A stretch of 64,000 nt of DNA from contig NZ_CP015125.1 of the NCBI RefSeq assembly GCF_001653755.1, forward strand, positions 1,622,501-1,686,500, written 5' to 3'. A model generated the notes under the pieces. It searched no databases. It saw only the letters and a program-made list of their open reading frames with translations, and was not told the origin of the DNA. A program made the position numbers and the translations under genes. The stretch comes from Dokdonia donghaensis DSW-1. GTDB lineage: Bacteria > Bacteroidota > Bacteroidia > Flavobacteriales > Flavobacteriaceae. Positions 57,688 to 64,000 of this stretch are shown here, piece by piece; the first letter of the stretch is position 1; each line of letters opens with the position of its first letter.

Positions 57688-57876
57688 TTATTGTTGTTCT
57701 TTTTCTCTTTCCTTACGTTTTTTCTGAAAACCTTCATTAAAGTTGCGCGCTCTTCTCCCACGTTGCTTTGTGGTATTACGTTTTGTATTTGCAAAAACTA
57801 GTAAGAATAAAACGGCAACCCCTATAATACTTACAAGTATCTGTGTGATAGGAGAGAGGTTGTTAAAAAAGTCCAT
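57688..57876 (-). CDS. small single-helix membrane protein
   Basis: The 62-residue protein has one membrane helix (about 12-29, ILVSIIGVAVLFLLVFA) and a basic Arg/Lys-rich tail (RGRRARNFNEGFQKKRKEREKEQQ), which would be cytoplasmic. I do not recognise it. The gene order (LolD-type ATPase, this protein, adenosyltransferase, DUF2795, secA) is, from memory, conserved in flavobacteria. The ORF has a good start and codon use. Confidence 0.7.
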   Translation of the reverse strand: MDFFNNLSPITQILVSIIGVAVLFLLVFANTKRNTTKQRGRRARNFNEGFQKKRKEREKEQQ

Positions 57877-57951
57877 AGTTTATTATTGTGTCGTGAAGAT
57901 AAAAAAAAGGATATGATTCTTCTTTGAAAAGTAATAAGTATGTAAAACAAA

Positions 57952-57974
57952 AAAACGCCAGCAAGTGGCGTTTT
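57952..57974 (-). terminator. terminator of the LolD-like gene
   Basis: The stem AAAACGCCA/TGGCGTTTT with a 5-base loop is followed on the minus strand by a T-rich run, 26 bases after the stop at 58001. Confidence 0.8.
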
Positions 57975-58000
57975 ACATAGTTTTTTTGAGTAGGATCTAG

Positions 58001-58690
58001 TTACTTTTTATTTTTTACATCGCTCTCTATAACTCCATCTCTAAGGCGTATTACTCTATGCGCGTGCTCTGCAATATCTTCTTCGTGTGTAACCAGGATC
58101 ACTGTGTTACCTGCTGCGTGTATAGCATCAAAAAGCGCCATAATCTCAACCCCTGTTTTTGAGTCTAAGTTACCCGTAGGCTCATCTGCAAGTATGATAG
58201 ACGGTTTATTTACAAGTGCACGACCTACGGCTACACGCTGGCGCTGCCCTCCAGAGAGCTGGTTAGGTTTGTGGTCCATACGGTCTGCAAGACCCACATC
58301 TGTAAGAACCTCTTCGGCTCTTTTATTACGAGCAGATTTTGATAAGCCAGCATATACCATAGGCAGTGCTACGTTATCTAAAGCTGTTGTTCTAGGTAGT
58401 AAGTTAAATGTTTGAAAAACAAAACCTATCTCTGTATTACGTACATCTGCAAGCTCATCATCACTCATCTGGCTTACATCTCGACCATTAAGAACATAAG
58501 ATCCTGCGGTAGGTGTGTCAAGACACCCTAAGAGATTCATTAATGTAGATTTACCAGAGCCAGAAGGCCCCATAAAAGCTACATACTCGCCCTTGTCTAT
58601 ATCTAGATCTATACCTTTAAGTACGTGTACAATTTCGTTTCCTAAAGGGAAGTCACGTATGATGTTTCTTATTTGAATGAGGTTACCCAT
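58001..58690 (-). CDS. LolD/MacB-type ABC transporter ATPase
   Basis: The start ATG is taken at 58690 (MGNLIQIRNIIRDF). The frame extends to 58741, but this includes residues not found in the family. The 229-residue protein has Walker A FMGPSGSGKSTLMNL, signature QLSGGQRQRVAVGRAL and Walker B IILADEPTGNLD, with the H-loop VTHEEDIAE. This is the MacB/LolD family that drives lipoprotein release or efflux with FtsX-like permeases. No permease gene is adjacent, so the partner is elsewhere. Confidence 0.9.
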   Translation of the reverse strand: MGNLIQIRNIIRDFPLGNEIVHVLKGIDLDIDKGEYVAFMGPSGSGKSTLMNLLGCLDTPTAGSYVLNGRDVSQMSDDELADVRNTEIGFVFQTFNLLPRTTALDNVALPMVYAGLSKSARNKRAEEVLTDVGLADRMDHKPNQLSGGQRQRVAVGRALVNKPSIILADEPTGNLDSKTGVEIMALFDAIHAAGNTVILVTHEEDIAEHAHRVIRLRDGVIESDVKNKK

Positions 58691-58815
58691 AGATGTGTTT
58701 AGTTTGCTATTAGAAGATGTTACACACAATTTGTTACACAATTTACTTAAAAATGTAAGTAAGATGTAAAGATGCTTGATTTAACCACAGTTATAATAGT
58801 ATAGATTATCCTCAA

Positions 58816-59430
58816 TTATAACTTGATGTAAAAATCTTCTTTGGCTTGTTTGGGTCTAAAAAATACCATTCCAAAATAAAAGGCATCTATCGTAGCTGTT
58901 ACTTGTGGTAGTGCTTTTATATACTCCCAGGCTTCTGTCATTTCTTGTGACCAGTGTATGTCGTCAAAAACCCATACACTCTCATCGCTTACAGTAGCTA
59001 GAAGTTTATTTACATAGTTTATAGTGGCATCTCTAGCGTGATTACCATCAAAGTATATGAAGTCAAAATTCTTCTTTATGTGGTTGTCTAGCTCTGTAGT
59101 AAAGTCGCCTACGCAAATTTTTACGTTTTTTATACCCGCATTATCTAGCTCTTGTTGTGCTATTTGAGCCGTCTGAGGGCAGCCTTCTATACTTGTGACT
59201 TGGGCATTACTCTTTATAGCTAGTGCTGCAGTTGCAATACCAAGTGAAGTGCCTAGTTCTAGTACCTCTTGAGGCTGAAAGTAGGCAATAAGGCGCTGGA
59301 GTAATAAAATACGTTTATGAGTTGCTCCAGCATAGGTGGCGATGTCCTTTATCTTTCTTTCGGCAGACTTAAATACCCGTGAGCCAGCACCATAATCTGT
59401 TACTGTGATGGTTTGCTGGTTATCTAGCAA
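58816..59430 (-). CDS. class I SAM-dependent O-methyltransferase, start uncertain
   Basis: The 204 residues from the TTG at 59430 form a SAM methyltransferase: LELGTSLGIATAALA (motif I), TSIEGCP, FDFIYFDGNHARDATINYV and WVFDDIHWSQEM. The family is found throughout flavobacteria. However, coding sequence clearly continues upstream in the same frame to about 59664 with HGIHSPFIFKLEKEV and LYAYKKSLLDNQQ, yet there is no ATG, GTG or TTG before 59430. The true N-terminus probably lies near 59570 with a non-standard start, or the start has been lost to mutation. See the separate finding. Confidence 0.75.
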   Translation of the reverse strand: MLDNQQTITVTDYGAGSRVFKSAERKIKDIATYAGATHKRILLLQRLIAYFQPQEVLELGTSLGIATAALAIKSNAQVTSIEGCPQTAQIAQQELDNAGIKNVKICVGDFTTELDNHIKKNFDFIYFDGNHARDATINYVNKLLATVSDESVWVFDDIHWSQEMTEAWEYIKALPQVTATIDAFYFGMVFFRPKQAKEDFYIKL

Positions 59431-59644
59431 TGACTTTTTATAGGCGTATAACTGTTGTGAGATGCTAGGGTCACTCTTTCCTCGTAATACTTCCTTCTCT
59501 AGTTTAAATATAAAAGGGGAGTGTATCCCGTGTAGATGAAAGGTTTTGGGGAGCCATTTTATATAAGCAAGCGCAGTATGTAAACTATTATTTGCGATAA
59601 CGAGTGTTTTTAAAACAGAGGGTTTACAGGTGTTTGGATAACGG

Positions 59645-61564
59645 TTACTCTTCCATTTTTGAGCTCAGTTCAAACCAGCGTTCTTCTTTTGCCTCTATGT
59701 CGTCTATTATTTTTTGAAGTTTTATGCTCTCTTCTGTAATCTCATCTTGAGAAAGATCAGGATTTAAAAATACTTTTTGTTTTTCTTCCTTTTGTCGCTC
59801 TAGCTTTGCAATCTCACGTTCTAGTTTTGCGTGCTCCTTTTGCTCATTAAAAGAGAGTGCTCCTTTGTGCTGTTTTTCTTTCCAGCTTTTGTTGTCACTT
59901 GCTGTTTGAGTTATAGATGCTTCAAATTTTTGCTTGTTTTCTAGCTGTGCTTGTTCTTTTTCTGCTTTCGCGAAAGCGTTACTTATCCCACCCTCGTATG
60001 CTCTAAAGTCTGAGTAGTTACCCGGGAAGTTTTCTACCACGGCATCTCCTTTAAAAACAAAGAGGTGGTCTACTATTTTATCCATAAAGTAACGGTCGTG
60101 AGAAACCACCACTAGACACCCTGGGAAATCTAATAGAAATTGCTCAAGTACGTTGAGCGTTACTACATCTAGGTCATTTGTAGGTTCATCCAGAATTAAA
60201 AAGTTAGGATTCTGAATAAAAACGGTACATAGATAGAGTCGCTTGCGCTCCCCACCACTTAGTCGCTCTACAAAGTCATACTGCTTCTTACGGTCAAACA
60301 AGAAACGTTCTAAGAGTTGGCCAGCAGAGATGGTACGTCCTTTTTTAAGAGGGATGTGATCTCCAAACTCCTTGATGACATCTATCACCTTTTGCCCCTC
60401 TTTTATGGCGATTCCTTTCTGCGTGTAATAACCAAATTTTACCGTGTCGCCCACAATCACTTTTCCAGTGTCTGGGGGTAATGCACCGGTCATTATATTA
60501 AGGAATGTGGTTTTACCAGTACCATTTTTACCTATGATACCTACACGCTCACCCGTTTTAAAAACATACTCAAACTTGTTGAGTAAGGTGAGATCCCCAT
60601 ATGATTTACCTACATTATGAAACTCAAGGATTTTACTCCCCATACGCTCCATATTAATCTCTAGTTGTACCGTGTGATCATTGCGGCGCTCGTGAGCACG
60701 CGATTTTATCTCTGCAAAGTCGTCTATACGAGATTTTGACTTTGTGGTACGAGCTTTAGGCTGGCGGCGCATCCACTCCAGCTCTTTTTTATATAGCTGT
60801 TTTGCTTTACCCGTTTCTGCCTCCCAGGCAGCAACGCGAGCATCTTTGTTTTCTAGATAGTAAGCATAGTTACCTTTATAGCTGTAGAGTTTACCATTTT
60901 CTAACTCTACAATCTCATTACACACGTTTTCTAAAAAGTAACGGTCGTGTGTAACCATAAAAAGCGTGATGTTTTCTGTTCTAAAATAATCCTCGAGCCA
61001 CTCTATCATCTCTAGGTCAAGGTGGTTAGTAGGTTCATCTAGAATAGCCAGATCAGGTTTAGTAAGCATCATCTGGGCAAGTGCGAGGCGCTTCTTTTGT
61101 CCACCACTTAGTAACTCAACCTTACGGCCTAGGTCGTCTAGCTTGAGCTTAAAAAGAATCTGTTTATACTGCGTCTCAAAATCCCAAGCTTGTGCTGCTT
61201 CCATAGCATCAAAGGCTTTTTGGTAAGCATCTGCCTCTTCCATATGGAGAAGTGCCTTCTCATAGTTTGCAATGGTTTTAAGTATAGGGTTATCTCCTGC
61301 AAATATGGTTTCTTCTATCGTAAGGCTTGGGTCTAAGTCTGGTTCTTGTGGTAAGAAAGAAATGGTAATACCCTTTCTGCTCACGACCTGTCCATCATCT
61401 GGCGATTCAAGACCAGCAATGATGTTGAGGAGTGAGGTTTTACCTGTACCGTTTTTGGCAACAAAACCTATTTTTTGGTCCTTATTAATTCCAAAAGCGA
61501 TGTCTTTAAAAAGGTGGCGTTCACCAAATGATTTTGATACGTTTTCTACAGAGAGGTAGTTCAT
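59645..61564 (-). CDS. ABC-F family ATPase
   Basis: The start is taken at the ATG at 61564 (MNYLSVENVSKSFG). The 639-residue product has two ABC domains. The first has Walker A FVAKNGTGKTSLLN, signature LLSGGQKKRLALAQ and LAILDEPTNHLDL. The second has IGKNGTGKTTFLN, LSGGERKRLYLC and LILDEPTNDLDV. A linker with paired helices separates them, and the C-terminal arm is a coiled coil. There are no membrane segments. ABC-F proteins act on ribosomes, as in Uup/EttA-type translation factors or antibiotic protection. A palindrome copy (59963) lies after the second domain and is translated AFAKA in the linker to the coiled coil. Confidence 0.94.
   Translation of the reverse strand: MNYLSVENVSKSFGERHLFKDIAFGINKDQKIGFVAKNGTGKTSLLNIIAGLESPDDGQVVSRKGITISFLPQEPDLDPSLTIEETIFAGDNPILKTIANYEKALLHMEEADAYQKAFDAMEAAQAWDFETQYKQILFKLKLDDLGRKVELLSGGQKKRLALAQMMLTKPDLAILDEPTNHLDLEMIEWLEDYFRTENITLFMVTHDRYFLENVCNEIVELENGKLYSYKGNYAYYLENKDARVAAWEAETGKAKQLYKKELEWMRRQPKARTTKSKSRIDDFAEIKSRAHERRNDHTVQLEINMERMGSKILEFHNVGKSYGDLTLLNKFEYVFKTGERVGIIGKNGTGKTTFLNIMTGALPPDTGKVIVGDTVKFGYYTQKGIAIKEGQKVIDVIKEFGDHIPLKKGRTISAGQLLERFLFDRKKQYDFVERLSGGERKRLYLCTVFIQNPNFLILDEPTNDLDVVTLNVLEQFLLDFPGCLVVVSHDRYFMDKIVDHLFVFKGDAVVENFPGNYSDFRAYEGGISNAFAKAEKEQAQLENKQKFEASITQTASDNKSWKEKQHKGALSFNEQKEHAKLEREIAKLERQKEEKQKVFLNPDLSQDEITEESIKLQKIIDDIEAKEERWFELSSKMEE
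59963..59978. repeat. dispersed palindrome inside the ABC-F gene
   Basis: TGCTTTCGCGAAAGCG on the plus strand, read AFAKA (about residues 529-533) at the start of the C-terminal coiled coil. Confidence 0.92.
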
Positions 61565-61654
61565 TGTGTGTTGTGTGGATGCGGTATGCTGCATCTTTTA
61601 TGATATAGCACAGTGTAAATCTGTAAACTATAAATATGATAAAGGTTTTTTTTA

Positions 61655-61670
61655 CGCTTTCGCGAAAGCA
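61655..61670. repeat. dispersed palindrome, intergenic copy
   Basis: CGCTTTCGCGAAAGCA between the divergent ABC-F and polysaccharide export genes, about 90 bases upstream of the ABC-F start. Confidence 0.92.
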
Positions 61671-61804
61671 AAAATAAGGCTTCCCAAAAGAACTATAGCG
61701 TTTTACGAGATGCTCTCTCTCCGAATATTGATACTTTTTTGGAAAATTTTAAGCGATGAAATACACACCTCTCTGTGAAAGTTTTATTTTTATCGATGAA
61801 AGTC

Positions 61805-61812
61805 TATATTTG
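61805..61812 (+). promoter_or_regulatory. candidate -7 promoter box TATATTTG for the polysaccharide operon
   Basis: This matches TAnnTTTG and lies 19 bases upstream of the ATG at 61832, so the 5' leader would be short. The -33 element is weak. Confidence 0.45.
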
Positions 61813-61831
61813 TGAGCCTAACACAACTTAA

Positions 61832-62617
61832 ATGAGATACCCATTATTATTATTGATACTCGTGATTATGGCGAGTACAGCATCTTGTGTACCTCTCAAG
61901 GATATCACATATCTTCAAGAAAATGAGAATGCTACAGATAGTATAGTCTCGCTACAACAACAGCAACCTCCATACAGAGTTCAAGTAGGTGATATATTAA
62001 GTATACGTCTTAAGGCACTAGACCAGCAACTTGTTGAGTTTTTTAATCCATCTGGAGAAGAGGGTGTATCGCTTAACGAGGGTTTTTATTATGATGGCTT
62101 TGCTATAGATACTCACGGTAATATACGTGTGCCAGAACTAGGAGAGATAAACGTACTAGGGAGAACAACTGAAGAAATACGTGAGATTATAGAGCAACGA
62201 TTACTAGCAGATTATATAAAAGACGAAGCAGATCTTTTTGTTACGGTAAAACTACCAGGAATACGATACACGCTAGTAGGAGAAATAGGGAGCTCAGGAA
62301 CACAAAATGTACTCGCCGAAAAAGTGACTATACTAGAAGCCATTGCAAATGCTGGTGGAGTACCTATAACGGGAGATCTTACAGATGTACTCATTATAAG
62401 ACAGTACCCAGGGGGGCAACGCGTGCATCACATAGATCTTACTCAAATAGATGTAATGCAGTCACCTTATTACTACATACAACCTAACGATATTATTACT
62501 GTAAACCCATTACCACAAAAAGCGATAGGGATAGGTACTACCGGCTTACAGGCCTTTACCACCATACTAGGACTAGTTACAACACTAGCTTCTGTTATTT
62601 TACTAGCAACACGATAG
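61832..62617 (+). CDS. Wza-like polysaccharide export lipoprotein
   Basis: The 261-residue protein has a lipoprotein signal ending STASCVPLK (Cys19), a Poly_export domain (PYRVQVGDILSIRLKALDQQ, GNIRVPELGEINVLGRTTEEIREII) and an SLBB domain (LPGIRYTLVGEIGSSGTQNV, TILEAIANAGGVP). The C-terminus ends with one membrane helix (IGTTGLQAFTTILGLVTTLASVILLA), so it is probably anchored in the outer membrane by a helix as Wza is. It forms the outer-membrane channel for capsule or exopolysaccharide export. The Wzc-like gene follows 3 bases later. Confidence 0.92.
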   Translation: MRYPLLLLILVIMASTASCVPLKDITYLQENENATDSIVSLQQQQPPYRVQVGDILSIRLKALDQQLVEFFNPSGEEGVSLNEGFYYDGFAIDTHGNIRVPELGEINVLGRTTEEIREIIEQRLLADYIKDEADLFVTVKLPGIRYTLVGEIGSSGTQNVLAEKVTILEAIANAGGVPITGDLTDVLIIRQYPGGQRVHHIDLTQIDVMQSPYYYIQPNDIITVNPLPQKAIGIGTTGLQAFTTILGLVTTLASVILLATR

Positions 62618-62620
62618 AAG

Positions 62621-64000
62621 ATGGAAGAAGAGTTTGACCCACAGAGTTCTGGAAGTTTTTTTGATTTTAAGGGCTTCTTATACAGGTTACTTAGTTACTG
62701 GTGGCTGTTTTTAATATGTCTAGTCATTACATTTTCTATAGCTCGCTATATCAATGTGCGCAAAGTTCCAATTTATAGAGAGACCAGCTTGATCTCCATT
62801 AAAGATGATCAAAACCAAATGTTTGGGGGTAATACCAGTCTCGTTTTTAACTGGGGAGGAACTACAGATAAGGTCCAGACCAGTATTATAATGCTTAAGT
62901 CGCGTACACACGCAGAGCGAGTAGTACAGTATTTACAATTTTACATCAATTACCAGAAGCAAGGCAAGTACAATATAGAAGATGTATATGGTTACACACC
63001 ATTTACTTTAAAACTCAATGACTCATTCCCGCAGTTATACGGTAAGCGTATGACCTTTATAGATGAAGGTAATGGAAACATAAGGGTGAAAATTCCTTTT
63101 GCGGGCGGTACAGCCGCTTTGTTTAATTATTCTACGCTTAAACCCTCATCTATTACAGCTCCTAATGCGGACTATGATGAAGTATTTCAACTAGGAGATA
63201 CTATCAATACCCCATTTTTAAAAGCAACTTTATTACCTACAGATGTTTATCCTCAAGAAGGGCAAGAGTATTTTGTAAGTCTAGGCAATTTTAATGGTAC
63301 CGCTGGAAGATATAGAGGTATAGGAGTAACTCAAACCCCAAGAGGGAGCTCTACACTAGAATTAAGCCTGGTGGGCACAAATAAAAAACGCCTTATAGAT
63401 TACTTAAATGCTAGTGTACAAGTGCGTACAGAAGAACAATTAAGACAGAAAAATCTATTTGCGACAAAGACCATAAAATATATAGATAGCAGTCTTAAAA
63501 CTAGCAATGTAGATCTTGATAAGGCCTTAGAAGATCTTAATAAGTTTCAAAATAAAAATAGTGCTGTGACACTTTCTGGTGGTGCAGAGCAAATAAGTAT
63601 TGCTTTACAAGATCTTGATAATGAAAAAGACGGTCTCTCACGACAGCTAGTTTATTACAAGCAACTAGAAGATTACCTACGCACACGTACAGATTATACA
63701 AATGTGCCTGCTCCCTCTGTATCTCTTATAGATGAAGGTAGTATTACCGCTGGGGTGGCAAATATTGTACAACTAGCATTACAACGTAGTAACCTAGCTT
63801 ATACTGCAAAGGAGGGTAACCCAGCTTTTAGAGATTTAGACAGACGTATAGATGCCGAAAAAGAGGTTCTTTTTGAAAATATAAAGTCAAGTAACCGGTT
63901 AATCAAAGCACAAATAGCTAACCTTAATAGACAGATAGGACAGGCTCAAGGAAAACTAAAACAGTTTCCAAAAGAAGAACAAGAACTAGCCGAAATACAA
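62621..64000 (+). CDS. Wzc-like polysaccharide co-polymerase/tyrosine autokinase (3' end outside window)
   Basis: An ATG at 62621, 3 bases after the Wza-like stop, opens a frame that runs for 460 codons to the window edge. The N-terminal helix is at about residues 24-44 (LLSYWWLFLICLVITFSIARY). A Wzz-type periplasmic domain follows, with NVRKVPIYRETSLISIKDDQ, then long coiled-coil segments (TKTIKYIDSSLKTSNVDLDKALEDLNKF, RLIKAQIANLNRQIGQAQGKL). This is the layout of Wzc/BY-kinase proteins. The kinase domain lies beyond the window. It controls polymer length and export together with the Wza-like channel. Confidence 0.9.
   Translation, partial: MEEEFDPQSSGSFFDFKGFLYRLLSYWWLFLICLVITFSIARYINVRKVPIYRETSLISIKDDQNQMFGGNTSLVFNWGGTTDKVQTSIIMLKSRTHAERVVQYLQFYINYQKQGKYNIEDVYGYTPFTLKLNDSFPQLYGKRMTFIDEGNGNIRVKIPFAGGTAALFNYSTLKPSSITAPNADYDEVFQLGDTINTPFLKATLLPTDVYPQEGQEYFVSLGNFNGTAGRYRGIGVTQTPRGSSTLELSLVGTNKKRLIDYLNASVQVRTEEQLRQKNLFATKTIKYIDSSLKTSNVDLDKALEDLNKFQNKNSAVTLSGGAEQISIALQDLDNEKDGLSRQLVYYKQLEDYLRTRTDYTNVPAPSVSLIDEGSITAGVANIVQLALQRSNLAYTAKEGNPAFRDLDRRIDAEKEVLFENIKSSNRLIKAQIANLNRQIGQAQGKLKQFPKEEQELAEIQ

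Noticed and set aside
59430..59664. A frameshift explaining the missing start of the methyltransferase
   Set aside because: The ATG in another frame (near 59555) soon meets a stop, and the frame of the domain is open throughout, so no shift is needed.

Overview
The window looks like chromosomal DNA from a marine Flavobacteriaceae species (Bacteroidota). The evidence is AT-rich DNA, TAnnTTTG-type promoter boxes, a tmRNA whose tag reads GENNYALAA, and flavobacterial gene families such as MarR/YceI pairs, RteC, DUF4159-MoxR-DUF58, a long SecA without the C-terminal zinc motif and a two-motif DnaJ. The proteins recall Dokdonia/Krokinobacter, but that genus-level guess rests on memory only.

Layout. 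1-7.4 kb: YceI/MarR, thiol-redox and rhodanese proteins, an imelysin-like/di-haem peroxidase fusion and a collagen-repeat PhoX-like protein. 7.7-10.7 kb: TldD/TldE protease pair. 10.8-19.5 kb: a lipoprotein esterase, then the collinear DUF4159-MoxR-DUF58-BatA-like membrane gene set. 19.5-23.2 kb: minus-strand ion and metal transport genes and an aldose epimerase. 23.2-30.4 kb: an accessory zone with a gene-poor stretch, a frameshifted gene, a decayed mobile element (rteC fragment, broken IS3-family element, frameshifted tyrosine recombinase), a hipBA module and ssrA (tmRNA). 30.9-48.6 kb: housekeeping genes including grpE-dnaJ behind a good sigma-54-type promoter, a NatAB-type ABC exporter, MscS, a sigma-54 activator without a DNA-binding domain, PPK2, an M28 peptidase, MATE, PAP2 and MeaB. 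48.7-51.6 kb: an ECF sigma/anti-sigma operon ending in a secreted protein with 11-residue repeats. 51.7-61.6 kb: M23 peptidase, HAD phosphatase, SecA, DUF2795, cobalamin adenosyltransferase, a LolD-like ATPase, an O-methyltransferase and an ABC-F protein. 61.8 kb to the end: the start of an exopolysaccharide export operon (Wza-like, then a Wzc-like gene cut by the window edge).

The most striking signal is not a gene. The palindrome CGCTTTCGCGAAAGCG occurs 18 times (16 copies contain the exact 14-base core, 2 have one core mismatch), and there are four degenerate copies. Copies lie between genes and inside genes. In 8 of 11 clear genic copies the reading frame gives Ala-Phe-Ala-Lys-Ala, placed in linkers, helix ends or, once, exactly at a signal-peptide cleavage site. 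By chance a 14-base word should be absent from 64 kb. It may be a mobile or propagating palindrome, a methylation or chromosome-organisation motif, or a HIP1-like iterated palindrome.

Functional links. MeaB and the PduO-type adenosyltransferase both serve B12-dependent methylmalonyl-CoA mutase, whose genes are not in this window. The sigma-54 activator and the sigma-54-type grpE promoter may belong together, but that is inference. The mobile-element remains and hipBA next to ssrA look like the residue of an island at a commonly used integration site.
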